A stretch of DNA of 50,782 nt, taken from contig CAJOMF010000025.1 in the NCBI GenBank assembly GCA_905235605.1, positions 1 through 50,782 of the forward strand. Direction: 5' to 3'. The position numbers and the translations under genes are program-made. Below the pieces are notes generated by a model that did not search any database, had not been told where the DNA came from, and saw only the letters and a list, made by a program, of their open reading frames with translations. Origin of the DNA: an uncultured bacterium (GTDB lineage: Bacteria > UBP6 > UBA1177). Below, piece after piece: positions 42,129-50,188 of this stretch; position 1 is the first letter of the stretch; each line of letters opens with the position of its first letter.

Positions 42129-42437
42129 ATTTTCAGTCAGGACACTTCCTGGCAAAAATTCATCTCTCTTCTTGACTTTGATTTTTTTGCTATTAAAAAA
42201 TCCGCTGTCTTTAGTTCCTGATAATTGATGCATGGAGATTTTACCGGTTCTGTCGCGGGGCAGATACCTCATTGGCAAATACATCACGGTGTGTGGTGGA
42301 TCGGTAAACAAGCCGGGGTTTTGATTGGGCGTTTCGGCTTGAGGGGCTTTTGCAGATCGTCAAAGACTCTTTTTCCCGCACGAAATTATCAAAAAGTTTT
42401 TTATTAACGTTTTATCGCACTGAATGCGGGGGTCAAA
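42129..42437. other. 309-bp gap with no clear gene
   Basis: Open frames exist on both strands. The minus-strand frame contains 'LPRDRTGKIS', which resembles motif A10 of AMP-forming ligases, but the context does not support a real ligase end. A TTGACT at 42172-42177 has no well-spaced -10. I see no terminator. Confidence 0.5.
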
Positions 42438-44066
42438 ATGGATTGTTTTCCAAAATTTCGTGAAATCAGAAAAAGGATCTTAACAGTTTTTCTTTCAACA
42501 TTTAAGGAAGATGAGAAGGTAATAAGAAGATTTTTCAATAAAATCTTAAAAAATGTGCCGCAGCTCTACGGTTTTGCAGAAATGTGGCTGAATTCTCCAA
42601 AAAGGTCAACTGAATTTTGTGAAGTCTTTGAAGCTGACGAAATCAGCAGGATCTGCATCGATCTCCTGAACGATACCGCTTTTTTGAAATCTGCTTTGGA
42701 TGAAGGTGTGCTCAAGCCGGGAAGTTATTTTGAAGTGCTTGAAAAACTTTCCAAAACAGGCTTCAGCTGTCTTAGGAGCGATGTCAGGAAAGAGATCGCC
42801 GGGATCCTTTTTTCAAACGAAAAATTGAGAAACTATCTCGAATATGGCGACTGTTACGGCAGAGATCAGGAACTGGAGGGAAAGTTCCTTTCGCTGATAA
42901 GGTCGCTCGATCCTGAATATGACTTGACGGATATCCTCAGGTGCATTGCGGCAAAGATGATAAGAGAGACTGAGATGGAAGACGAGAAGGATCTTTTCGA
43001 GATCACAAGCCGTCAGTCTGCCTGGAATTTTATAAGCAGATATGAGGAGTATCTGTTTTCAGACTGTGCAGGGAATGAAGAAAAATTAAATGAAAAAATC
43101 TATGATATAATGTCGTTTTTCCAAAGGAACTTCTTCCGTGAAAAAGTGCAGGGTAACGAGTGCTTTAAAAAACTACCGGAATTTTTTCAGAAGATCATCA
43201 GGTATGAACACGGTGCGCTTTTTTCCGAACCCGGAATCGATGTGAAGGAAAGGGTAGAGGATCTGAAGAAGGATATTGACCTCTTTTTGTCTGATCTCAA
43301 TAAAATCGCCAAAAACGGAGGAAAACCCTCAGATTACTATGCAGGAAAACCTTTTTGGCCGCAGAGCCGGATCTCAGACCCGAAATCATATCTTGTGACA
43401 CTTGCCTTTCGTGATTCGATCTTGATTCTGAAACATTATTACGGATGCTGGAAAGCGTTGAAACCGATGCTCACCATTTTCCGAAGTCTTAAAGAACAGG
43501 CTTATTATATGGGGTTGCAGCGTCAGGATGCCCATCTGTTCTCATGGTCTTTCGTGCCGGGGAGTATAACTCAGCTTCTTGGTTCCATGGAGGAGACCGA
43601 AACTGAAAAAGTGTGCGCGGAGTGGTTCGAATATCTCGGAAAACAGCTGCGTTCGGCTGATGATTTCGAGGTAAAAAAACGCACTGAAAATCCTGAGATA
43701 GTTCTGGAAAAGTTCAAAAACGGCTACGACATAAGAGTGATCGAGCCGCATCCTGTCTGGCGTGAAGCCTACTGCGAAGCGGCAGGCGACCTGCGGGTAA
43801 ACTTGGGCTTTGACAAATGCAGGATATTCAAACATCTGCAAAAAAACGATATTGATGAGAATGTCAGAAAGGCGGCCGGAAAAACTCTCGAGCGTGTAGA
43901 GAAGATCAGGGAAAAGTTTGATTCCGGTTCGAGAAAAAGGGCCCTTCTAAACGCATGGTGGTGGTACAGAGTCGCGCATCTGAAAAGTTTCGGCATCGAT
44001 TTCGACTGGAATGCGGCGCAGGACCGCAAGAGGAAGGAAGTCACCTTCTACTATCCCGGGATTTAG
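42438..44066 (+). CDS. Hypothetical helical protein
   Basis: 542 residues, no recognised family. The sequence is soluble, mainly helical and rich in Lys, Glu and aromatic residues, with no signal peptide or membrane helix. Notable segments are 'KNGGKPSDYYAGKPFWPQSR' and 'YYGCWKALKPMLTIFRSLKE' in the middle, and a C-terminal 'LNAWWWYRVAHLKSFGIDFD'. The start follows GGGGGTCAAA. It is convergent with the thioesterase gene with a 16-bp gap. Codon use looks like the surrounding chromosomal genes. It could be an effector or a phage-derived gene; I cannot tell. Confidence 0.6.
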   Translation: MDCFPKFREIRKRILTVFLSTFKEDEKVIRRFFNKILKNVPQLYGFAEMWLNSPKRSTEFCEVFEADEISRICIDLLNDTAFLKSALDEGVLKPGSYFEVLEKLSKTGFSCLRSDVRKEIAGILFSNEKLRNYLEYGDCYGRDQELEGKFLSLIRSLDPEYDLTDILRCIAAKMIRETEMEDEKDLFEITSRQSAWNFISRYEEYLFSDCAGNEEKLNEKIYDIMSFFQRNFFREKVQGNECFKKLPEFFQKIIRYEHGALFSEPGIDVKERVEDLKKDIDLFLSDLNKIAKNGGKPSDYYAGKPFWPQSRISDPKSYLVTLAFRDSILILKHYYGCWKALKPMLTIFRSLKEQAYYMGLQRQDAHLFSWSFVPGSITQLLGSMEETETEKVCAEWFEYLGKQLRSADDFEVKKRTENPEIVLEKFKNGYDIRVIEPHPVWREAYCEAAGDLRVNLGFDKCRIFKHLQKNDIDENVRKAAGKTLERVEKIREKFDSGSRKRALLNAWWWYRVAHLKSFGIDFDWNAAQDRKRKEVTFYYPGI

Positions 44067-44082
44067 GTTACTGATGATATGC

Positions 44083-44517
44083 TTATTTCGCAGACTGCAG
44101 TCCTGCGATCGCTTTAACTCTCTTCACAAAGACTTCTGGGCACGAGAATTCTGCTTCCATTTTTTTGATGTTGAAAGCCATCTGGGTGCTTTCGGCTTTT
44201 GTGGTCAACTCTCCTTTTTCATTGAAGATCTCGTATTTTATTTTGATCATGTTCTCGTATTCGATAAGATGTGAGACTATTCTGGCGTGTTCTCCGAAAG
44301 TGAGCGGTTTTATGTATCTCACTTTGATGCCGGTGACAGGAAAGGCGTAACCGCTTTTCACCATTTCGGTATAGTTGTAGCCGATCTTGTCAAGCAGGGC
44401 GCAGCGGCCGATCTCCATATATTTCACGTAGTTGCCGTGCCAGACGACGTTCATCGGGTCGAGGTCGAAAAAGGCGACCTGGAACTCAGCCGTTTCGGAG
44501 CAGTAGACGCTATCCAT
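44083..44517 (-). CDS. Hotdog thioesterase, ApeK-type
   Basis: 144 residues from the ATG at 44517 (GGAGGAG upstream, inside the acyltransferase end; an upstream ATG at 44550 is unlikely). YbgC/4-hydroxybenzoyl-CoA thioesterase-like: 'VAFFDLDPMNVVWHGNYVKY' with the catalytic Asp and the H-G-N-Y helix start, and 'RYIKPLTFGEHARIVSHLIE'. It would release or edit acyl-thioesters. It overlaps the acyltransferase by 8 bp and is the last gene of this piece of the polyene cluster. Confidence 0.9.
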   Translation of the reverse strand: MDSVYCSETAEFQVAFFDLDPMNVVWHGNYVKYMEIGRCALLDKIGYNYTEMVKSGYAFPVTGIKVRYIKPLTFGEHARIVSHLIEYENMIKIKYEIFNEKGELTTKAESTQMAFNIKKMEAEFSCPEVFVKRVKAIAGLQSAK

Positions 44518-45490
44518 TGTTCTCCTCCTTTTCTGTCTGCCAGAAATCAAAGAAATTATACCACTGGTTTGGATATTTTATGCAGTATTTTTCAAGGGTT
44601 GCAACGTATTCGCCGCAGAGCTCGGGGATTTTCGCGCGGGCTTCTCTGCCGGTGCAGCTGCTGAGATCTGTCTTCGACTTTTCGACGAAAATGTTGTTTT
44701 TCGGGAATATCGCGGCGCTTTTCGTGCGCAGACCGAAAACGAAGTATACTGGAGCTTTGAGCAGAGTCGCGATGAGGAAGACACCGTAGGGGAATTCCGC
44801 CTCTCTGCCGAGAAATCCGTGCTTTATCGTGTGCTTTCCGCCGTGAGCCGAAGTCCTGTCGCCCGTTATTACGACAAGTCCGCCGTTTTCGACTTCGTTC
44901 TGCAGCGCGAATATCGTCTCCGGACCTATCGAATCGGGGTCGATGACATTCGTAACGACTTCGGGGTTTATCTCTTTCAAAGTGTTGTTGAACTGACTTG
45001 TCACCTTCATCGACATGATCGTGGTGACGCTTATTTTTTTTGAAACTCCCGTCTCGCAGAAACTTGAAAGGCTGCGCATGAGCTCGATGTTTCCGAGGTG
45101 CGAGCCTATGAGGAACGCCCCTCTGCCGCTTTCGAGCCGTGAGATGAGCTCCTGCAGGTCATCGTCATGCCTTATCAGGTTTTCATATTTTATTTTTCCG
45201 AGCCACCCCTCCATTTTTTCAACTACCGAAAGGGCGAATGAGAGTATCGTGAGGTATGCGTTCAGTCGCTTGGGAGCTGCGTTATCCGTAAATTTTTGCA
45301 TCTGTTTCTGAAAATCTAAAACGTGTTTGCGAGCACTTTTTGCTCCCAGAAAAAAGAAAAAACTTACCGGAAAAACGATGAGGTGAACTAAAAACGCGGG
45401 GAGAAATTTTATCAGAAGAAGCGTGAATTTGAGCGGCCTGTTCGTTTTCACAACTTCCTGACTATTGCTCCAGTGCCCGTTCCCGCTCAT
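44510..45490 (-). CDS. Lipid A-type (LpxL/HtrB-like) acyltransferase
   Basis: 326 residues. One N-terminal membrane helix (~22-50, 'FLPAFLVHLIVFPVSFFFFL') is followed by the LPLAT/LABLAT acyltransferase fold with the catalytic H-x4-E in 'FLIGSHLGNIELMRSL', and 'VVITGDRTSAHGGK' and 'PVYFVFGLRTK' for the substrate-binding blocks. In aryl-polyene clusters an enzyme of this type, often fused or adjacent to the glycosyltransferase, attaches the acyl chain to the lipid anchor at the inner membrane. It is coupled by four bases to the glycosyltransferase. Confidence 0.9.
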   Translation of the reverse strand: MSGNGHWSNSQEVVKTNRPLKFTLLLIKFLPAFLVHLIVFPVSFFFFLGAKSARKHVLDFQKQMQKFTDNAAPKRLNAYLTILSFALSVVEKMEGWLGKIKYENLIRHDDDLQELISRLESGRGAFLIGSHLGNIELMRSLSSFCETGVSKKISVTTIMSMKVTSQFNNTLKEINPEVVTNVIDPDSIGPETIFALQNEVENGGLVVITGDRTSAHGGKHTIKHGFLGREAEFPYGVFLIATLLKAPVYFVFGLRTKSAAIFPKNNIFVEKSKTDLSSCTGREARAKIPELCGEYVATLEKYCIKYPNQWYNFFDFWQTEKEENNG

Positions 45491-46236
45491 TTTTTTCTCG
45501 TTAGTGAATGGTAGATGATGAGAGGCAGACGCGGGATCATTCCGAGGTAAAGCCGCGTGTAAGTCTCTGAAATCCCTGCGTTATCCCGGAACATGCGGAA
45601 GTTTGATACTCCGTCTTTGGGGTATGATATCTTTACCGGTTCCGAGATTATAGGCACGTTCGCCCAGAAAAGGCGCACTAAAATTTCAATGTCGAAACCC
45701 ATCCTTTTGTTGATGTAAAATGTCCTCTGAAGGATTTTCACCACTTTTTCTACCGGATAGATGCGGAATCCCACCATCGCGTCTTTTATCGTTTTTGAGA
45801 GCGTCACGATGTGGATCCACATATTGGCGAATTCCCTCCCTTTTACGCGGCTCTGCGGCGCGTTCTTATCGTATTCGGGGCATCCGCAGATGACTGAATC
45901 AGGATATTCCTTCGAAAGTTCGAGGAAGCGCGGGATCTTCGATGTATCGTGCTGGCCGTCAGAATCAAGCTGGAAAACGTGCGAGAGCCCCATTTCGGCA
46001 GCTTTCAGCACTCCAGATGATACCGCAGCTCCCTTGCCGCCGTTTTTTTCACGTTCGACCAGAACGCAGTTTCTGCCGTTTTCGACCGCTTTTTTTATAA
46101 GTTCCTTATTTTCTTCATCATTTCCGTCATCGACTGCGATTATCGGAAAGTCGTATCTTTCAAGTTCCTTTATCACGTCGGCAAGAGCTGCACCGTGCCG
46201 GTAGACCGGAATGACAAAGCCGAATTTCTGTTCCAT
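45487..46236 (-). CDS. Family 2 glycosyltransferase, ApeJ-type
   Basis: 249 residues, GT-A fold: 'FGFVIPVYRHGAALADVIKE', nucleotide-binding 'IIAVDDGNDEENKELI' and the metal-binding DxD in 'VFQLDSDGQHD'. 'EKNGGKGAAVSSGVLKAAE' is as in dolichol-phosphate-mannose synthase-like enzymes. It ends in 'LYLGMIPRLPLIIYHSL', probably membrane-associating. It would transfer a sugar onto the lipid anchor or polyene. It overlaps the dehydratase by one base (TAATG). Confidence 0.92.
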   Translation of the reverse strand: MEQKFGFVIPVYRHGAALADVIKELERYDFPIIAVDDGNDEENKELIKKAVENGRNCVLVEREKNGGKGAAVSSGVLKAAEMGLSHVFQLDSDGQHDTSKIPRFLELSKEYPDSVICGCPEYDKNAPQSRVKGREFANMWIHIVTLSKTIKDAMVGFRIYPVEKVVKILQRTFYINKRMGFDIEILVRLFWANVPIISEPVKISYPKDGVSNFRMFRDNAGISETYTRLYLGMIPRLPLIIYHSLTRKK

Positions 46237-46604
46237 TATGCCTCTGCAACTTCAAAAGTGCCTGTAGAATAGACCATTTTCTGCAGCGTAAAGTCTGAAA
46301 TAGTGTAGGTAAGTGCTGGTTTTGCGCTGTTGTATCTCATCTCTAAAAGCGCCTCGGTGCCGGGAAGGATCGGCGAAGAGAATTTTATCCGCCTGATGTT
46401 CGGGACAAAGCGCCTCGTGCCGAAGTATATCCCTGCAAGCCTTGTCACGATCTCGAACTGTGCTACTGCCGGAAGAAGTTTGAACTGCGGGAAGTGCCCG
46501 TCGAAGAAATCTGATTCTTCCGTTATATTGAGTTTTAAGATAACATGCTGATCTTCTTTAAGAATTTCCTGCTCAACAACTATGCCGTGAAGATTTTTTT
46601 CCAT
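46236..46604 (-). CDS. Hotdog 3-hydroxyacyl-ACP dehydratase, ApeI-type
   Basis: 122 residues, FabZ/FabA-like hotdog. The signature 'FFDGHFPQFKLLPAVAQFEI' contains the catalytic His (GHFP) and Glu (QFE) at FabZ spacing, although the usual P-x-x-P-G is altered. 'IRRIKFSSPILPGTEALLEM' matches the rest of the fold. It dehydrates 3-hydroxyacyl-ACP to the trans-2-enoyl form during polyene building. TAATG overlaps on both sides show tight coupling. Confidence 0.88.
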   Translation of the reverse strand: MEKNLHGIVVEQEILKEDQHVILKLNITEESDFFDGHFPQFKLLPAVAQFEIVTRLAGIYFGTRRFVPNIRRIKFSSPILPGTEALLEMRYNSAKPALTYTISDFTLQKMVYSTGTFEVAEA

Positions 46605-48598
46605 TATTTCACCTCAAACAGAGCTGCGATCTCTTCTTTGTGCTTTTTCCCCTGAATGTCAGTCGGAAGTTTCTCCGGAAAACGCCATTTTTTGGGGATC
46701 ACCGTGTTCTCGAAGTAATGCATCAGAAAATCGTGGAAATATCTGTTGAGAACTAGTTTTTCCTTACCGGCAAACTGCTCTTTCCCTTTCTGGTTCAGCA
46801 CAAGAGCCGCAGCGAGATACTGCCTGATGTCGTTTGAAAGGGCGATAACTTTGACGTCTTCGACAAGTCCGCTTTCCAGAAGCCTGTTTTCGACTTCGGT
46901 AAGAGAAATGCGCTTTTCCTCGATCTTCACGATCGAATCGCTGCGCCCTTTGAGCAGGAATTTTCCGTTTTCAAGCATTTCTGCCATGTCAGCAGTCGCA
47001 AAACCGGCGGGATCTTTGATGTAGGGTGAGATTATGCGCAGGCAGCCGTCATCCCCGAGCCAGATCTTCGCATTGTCGAAAGGAGTCCAGGTAAGCCCGT
47101 CTTTATCCTGCATTCTGTAAGCGATGCCGGAAGTTTCTGTGCTTCCGTAGACTTCAAGCGGGTATATCCCGAAAACTTCGTTAGTTTTGACTGCAAGTTC
47201 GGGGCTCACAGCGCCGCCGCTCGTGAAAATCCAAGGATCGCGCATGTCGAGTTTTTCAACTATCTCGACTGTCCGCTTTAAAAACGCAGGAGTTGCCACG
47301 ATCAGATATTTTTCGTCAGTAAGTTCTTCAAATTCTTCAGGAAATTCTATTCTTTTGCGCCTGAACGGAGTCCCTGTCGCAAACGGGAGCGAGAAGCCGA
47401 AAAGGAATCCGAAAATGTGATGCTGGCTCACGGTTGAAACGAACTTCCTTGCCTGGATCTTGTCGAGCCACTTCGAGATTATGAAAGCGTTGTCCTCTTC
47501 AAATTCCTTCATTCTCTGCGGAACCGATTTCGGTTTTCCGGTAGAACCCGATGTGAAAAGGAAAATCCGCGTTGTTTCGCCGTTGATCTCTGGTGTCGTA
47601 TCAATTTCGTCTGCTGTGGGATCAGCCGATTTTTCAATTATTTCAGGGATATTTAGTGAATTTACGACTTCGGCATCGGTAAGAAGCTCCATTCCTGGGA
47701 GAAGCGCTTCCGAAAGGAATTTTTCGGAAATGTTCTGGGTCAGATGGACTGCTTTTCTGCACTGGAGAAGGGCAGTGAATGTGACTCCGAAATACCAGAA
47801 ATCGGCGCAGTGGAGAATGTATGAATCTGTGTCGCGGCTCTCTAAGAATTTTCTCATTTTTGCCGTATCACGCAAAAAATCGTCCCACGTTTTGAAAACG
47901 CCGTCCGACCATTTCCCGTCGTAGCAGACGACCGCCTCTTTCGCTCTGGAAGAGGCTTTGAATTTTGTTAATGGAAAAACTTTCACCATTTTTTTATCCA
48001 CGAATTTTCTAACTATAAATTCGGCAGCGAACAAAATGCCCATAAGGATATACGATATTCCGCCGTTGTAAAGCGACCAGACTTTGTCGGCGTTTTCAGG
48101 TGTGATCCCGAAGATTTTATCTGCAAAAACGGTAAGTGCGGCTATAGATCCGTTTAAAATAAAGAATATACACCAGACAACAGTCACTTTTCTGCAGTAA
48201 TTCTCGACCTTTTTTTCGTGAAAAGAACCTTTTATCGATCTGTCGGCAAGGGTCGCGAAACGAAAGATTATATTCGGTTGATAAAACAGCGTGCTTCCGA
48301 AAAATATCAATAAACTCAAATTGATAGCCGGAGAATAGAGTTTGAGGAAAATTGTCCGGTTCGTGAAAAAGCAGAGGAGACCCGCCGCAAGAAAGAGGAT
48401 GGAAGTAGCGAGAGGTTTCCAGTCTAAATTTTTTTCCCCTTTTTTGGCAGAAAAGCTCAGAAAAAGTGCAGCGGCAAGGGCGATAACGCAGAGAGAAAGG
48501 ACTTTTACAGGAAGTTTCAGCATGACGAGCATGATGAAAACGATGACAGGGTATAAAATCAAGACGATATTCAGAAATATTTTGAGAGCTTTTTTCAT
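46604..48598 (-). CDS. ApeG-ApeH fusion: six-TM domain joined to an AMP-forming acyl ligase
   Basis: 664 residues from the ATG at 48598; an earlier ATG at 48700 would overlap the ACP gene deeply, but the ribosome site at 48598 is poor. Residues 1 to ~200 hold six membrane helices and end with 'VTVVWCIFFILNGSIAA' and 'WSLYNGGISYILMGILFAAE', motifs of the COG4648 (ApeG) membrane protein. Residues ~215-664 are an ANL-family adenylating enzyme: P-loop 'FLFTSGSTGKPKSVPQ', A5 'EVYGSTETSGIAYR', and A8 'GRSDSIVKIEEKRISLTEVE'. The C-terminal A10 Lys is near 'LPTDIQGKKHKEE'. It should activate a carboxylic acid starter and load it on an ACP, here tethered to the inner membrane. In known clusters G and H are separate genes. 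Confidence 0.9.
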   Translation of the reverse strand: MKKALKIFLNIVLILYPVIVFIMLVMLKLPVKVLSLCVIALAAALFLSFSAKKGEKNLDWKPLATSILFLAAGLLCFFTNRTIFLKLYSPAINLSLLIFFGSTLFYQPNIIFRFATLADRSIKGSFHEKKVENYCRKVTVVWCIFFILNGSIAALTVFADKIFGITPENADKVWSLYNGGISYILMGILFAAEFIVRKFVDKKMVKVFPLTKFKASSRAKEAVVCYDGKWSDGVFKTWDDFLRDTAKMRKFLESRDTDSYILHCADFWYFGVTFTALLQCRKAVHLTQNISEKFLSEALLPGMELLTDAEVVNSLNIPEIIEKSADPTADEIDTTPEINGETTRIFLFTSGSTGKPKSVPQRMKEFEEDNAFIISKWLDKIQARKFVSTVSQHHIFGFLFGFSLPFATGTPFRRKRIEFPEEFEELTDEKYLIVATPAFLKRTVEIVEKLDMRDPWIFTSGGAVSPELAVKTNEVFGIYPLEVYGSTETSGIAYRMQDKDGLTWTPFDNAKIWLGDDGCLRIISPYIKDPAGFATADMAEMLENGKFLLKGRSDSIVKIEEKRISLTEVENRLLESGLVEDVKVIALSNDIRQYLAAALVLNQKGKEQFAGKEKLVLNRYFHDFLMHYFENTVIPKKWRFPEKLPTDIQGKKHKEEIAALFEVK

Positions 48599-48608
48599 AA
48601 AGGTGAGT

Positions 48609-48917
48609 TTAGTTTTCCGCCTTGTCGGAAGGATCCTTTGTTTCGGGAGCTGCAGTCTGAACTGCGTCCGAAAGGTAGGGAGCAAGTGCTTCGACGACAT
48701 CTCTTACGGTGCGGACAGTACGCAGGATCGAAGGATCGATGTTGCCTTTGCCGGCCGGAATGTACTCTTTCATCTTGACGAAAAGGTCGATCGCATCAAT
48801 CGAATCGAGGTTGAGATCTTCTCTCAAAAGCGCATCCATCGTGACGGTATCTTCTTCGAGTTCGAATTCGGAAACTAAGATTTTTTTAAGTTCTTTGAAG
48901 ATTTCTTCCTGTATCAT
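48609..48917 (-). CDS. Acyl carrier protein 2
   Basis: 102 residues from the ATG at 48917 (AAGGAG upstream, lying in the end of ACP 1). The 4'-phosphopantetheine attachment Ser is in 'LREDLNLDSIDAIDLFVKM'. A C-terminal Ala/Pro/Asp extension ('DAVQTAAPETKDPSDKAEN') makes it longer than standard ACPs. It would carry the growing polyene. Confidence 0.92.
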   Translation of the reverse strand: MIQEEIFKELKKILVSEFELEEDTVTMDALLREDLNLDSIDAIDLFVKMKEYIPAGKGNIDPSILRTVRTVRDVVEALAPYLSDAVQTAAPETKDPSDKAEN

Positions 48918-48921
48918 GTTT

Positions 48922-49194
48922 CTACTCCTTTGTCTGGTTTTCCTTTGATGCTGCAATGTATTCGGCAAGTGCGTTTACTGACGCGAAATGTTTACGGTTT
49001 TCCGAATTTTCCGATGAAAATTTGATTCCGAATTTCCTTTTGAGCGCGACTCCGAGTTCGAGCGCGTCGATCGAATCGAGACCTAGCCCTTCACCGAAAA
49101 GAGGCTCTGAATCAACAATGTCTTCCGGTTTGACGTCTTCAAGTTCCAATGACGAAATAATCACTTTTTTTATCTCATTTTTAAGCTCTTCCAT
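48922..49194 (-). CDS. Acyl carrier protein 1
   Basis: 90 residues. The phosphopantetheine Ser is in 'EGLGLDSIDALELGVALKR'. Two adjacent, non-identical ACPs at the start of the operon match ApeE/ApeF. GAGGGA precedes the ATG. The TAG stop lies 5 bp before the next ATG. Confidence 0.92.
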   Translation of the reverse strand: MEELKNEIKKVIISSLELEDVKPEDIVDSEPLFGEGLGLDSIDALELGVALKRKFGIKFSSENSENRKHFASVNALAEYIAASKENQTKE

Positions 49195-49252
49195 AAATCC
49201 CTCACTGTTTTTAAAACAACCACACGGAATAATCCGCTAGAAAAAGCGGGTT

Positions 49253-49280
49253 ATGTTAAGGAAAAAAGGCATTTTTGCAA
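49253..49280 (-). promoter_or_regulatory. Putative promoter of the ACP-to-thioesterase operon
   Basis: Minus strand: -35 TTGCAA (49275-49280), 16-bp spacer, -10 TAACAT (49253-49258). A weak CCGCT-TTTTCT-AGCGG stem (~49233-49248) follows and might attenuate transcription. Confidence 0.4.
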
Positions 49281-49282
49281 AT

Positions 49283-50187
49283 TTATTTCTGTTTTTTTTC
49301 TTCTTTTTCGCGGTTTCTGTATTCGATGACTTTCTGACCGACGAAATCCATGAGTTCCTTTACGCCGTTTCTCGTGATCCCGCTGATCTCGAAATAGGGT
49401 TTTCCCTTGGCGAATTCACGCAGTTCGTCTCTCTGTTTTTCCTCTTCTTCGCCATAAGAGTCTGTTTTGTTGAGGACGATTATCTGCTCTCTTTTTGCAA
49501 GTTCGGGGTCGAAAAGTTCAAGCTCCCGGTTTATTGTTTTTATGTCGTCGACCGGCGATTTGCGCACCGGATTTATTTCGACGAGATGGATTAGAAAGCG
49601 CGATCTTTCGACATGGCGGAGAAATCTGTGACCGAGCCCTGCTCCTTCGTGCGCTCCTTCGATAAGTCCGGGAATATCGGCAACGACAAACGGGATGAAG
49701 TCCTTTCCTTCGACCATGCCGAGGTTCGGAACGAGAGTAGTGAAGGGGTATTCGGCGATTTTTGGTCTTGCGTTGCTGATAACGCTGATGAGTGTCGATT
49801 TTCCGACTGACGGAAAGCCGATTATTCCTACATCCGCCATGAGTTTGAGTTCGAGGCGCACTTTTTTCCGCTCGCCGGGAAGACCTTCCTGTGCGTAGTG
49901 CGGCGCTTTGTTGACGCTCGTTTTGAATTTCGCGTTTCCTCGGCCGCCGATCCCGCCGTGCGCGACGACGACTTTCTGCCTGTGCTTTGTGATGTCGGCA
50001 ATAAGTTCCGATGTTTCGTGGTCGAAAACGAAAGTCCCGAGCGGGATCTTCACGGTCAGGCTTTCTCCGCCGCGGCCATACATGTTGGAACCCATTCCTT
50101 TCTGGCCGTTTTCGGCTTTGAGTGTGCGCTGGTAACGGATGTCGTAAAGTGTGATGACGTTTTCATCGCCTTCAAATATGACGGCGA
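49283..50187 (-). CDS. obgE: Obg-family GTPase, N-terminus missing at the join
   Basis: From 'VIFEGDENVITLYDIRYQRT' on the protein is a normal Obg: the end of the glycine-rich Obg fold ('YGRGGESLTVKIPLGTFVF', 'HGGIGGRGNAKFKTS'), then the GTPase domain with G1 'GFPSVGKS', G3 'DIPGLIEG' and G4 'NKTD', and no C-terminal OCT domain. The first ~45-50 residues, which should hold 'GDGGNG...GGPDGGDGG', are missing and replaced by an unrelated Phe/Asn-rich read-in from AT-rich DNA. Obg is essential for ribosome assembly and stringent signalling, so the native gene must be complete; the truncation supports an artificial junction near 50,185. Confidence 0.9.
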
Positions 50188-50188
50188 A

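Noticed and set aside
42172-42196. Promoter TTGACT...TATTAA before the unknown 542-residue gene
   Set aside because: The spacer is only 13 bp, which is too short for a normal sigma-70 promoter.
41970-42311. Minus-strand 113-codon frame with an 'LPRDRTGKIS' motif resembling the end of an AMP-forming ligase
   Set aside because: Its 3' half overlaps the end of the well-supported GNAT gene, no ligase core lies upstream, and the plus strand is equally open.
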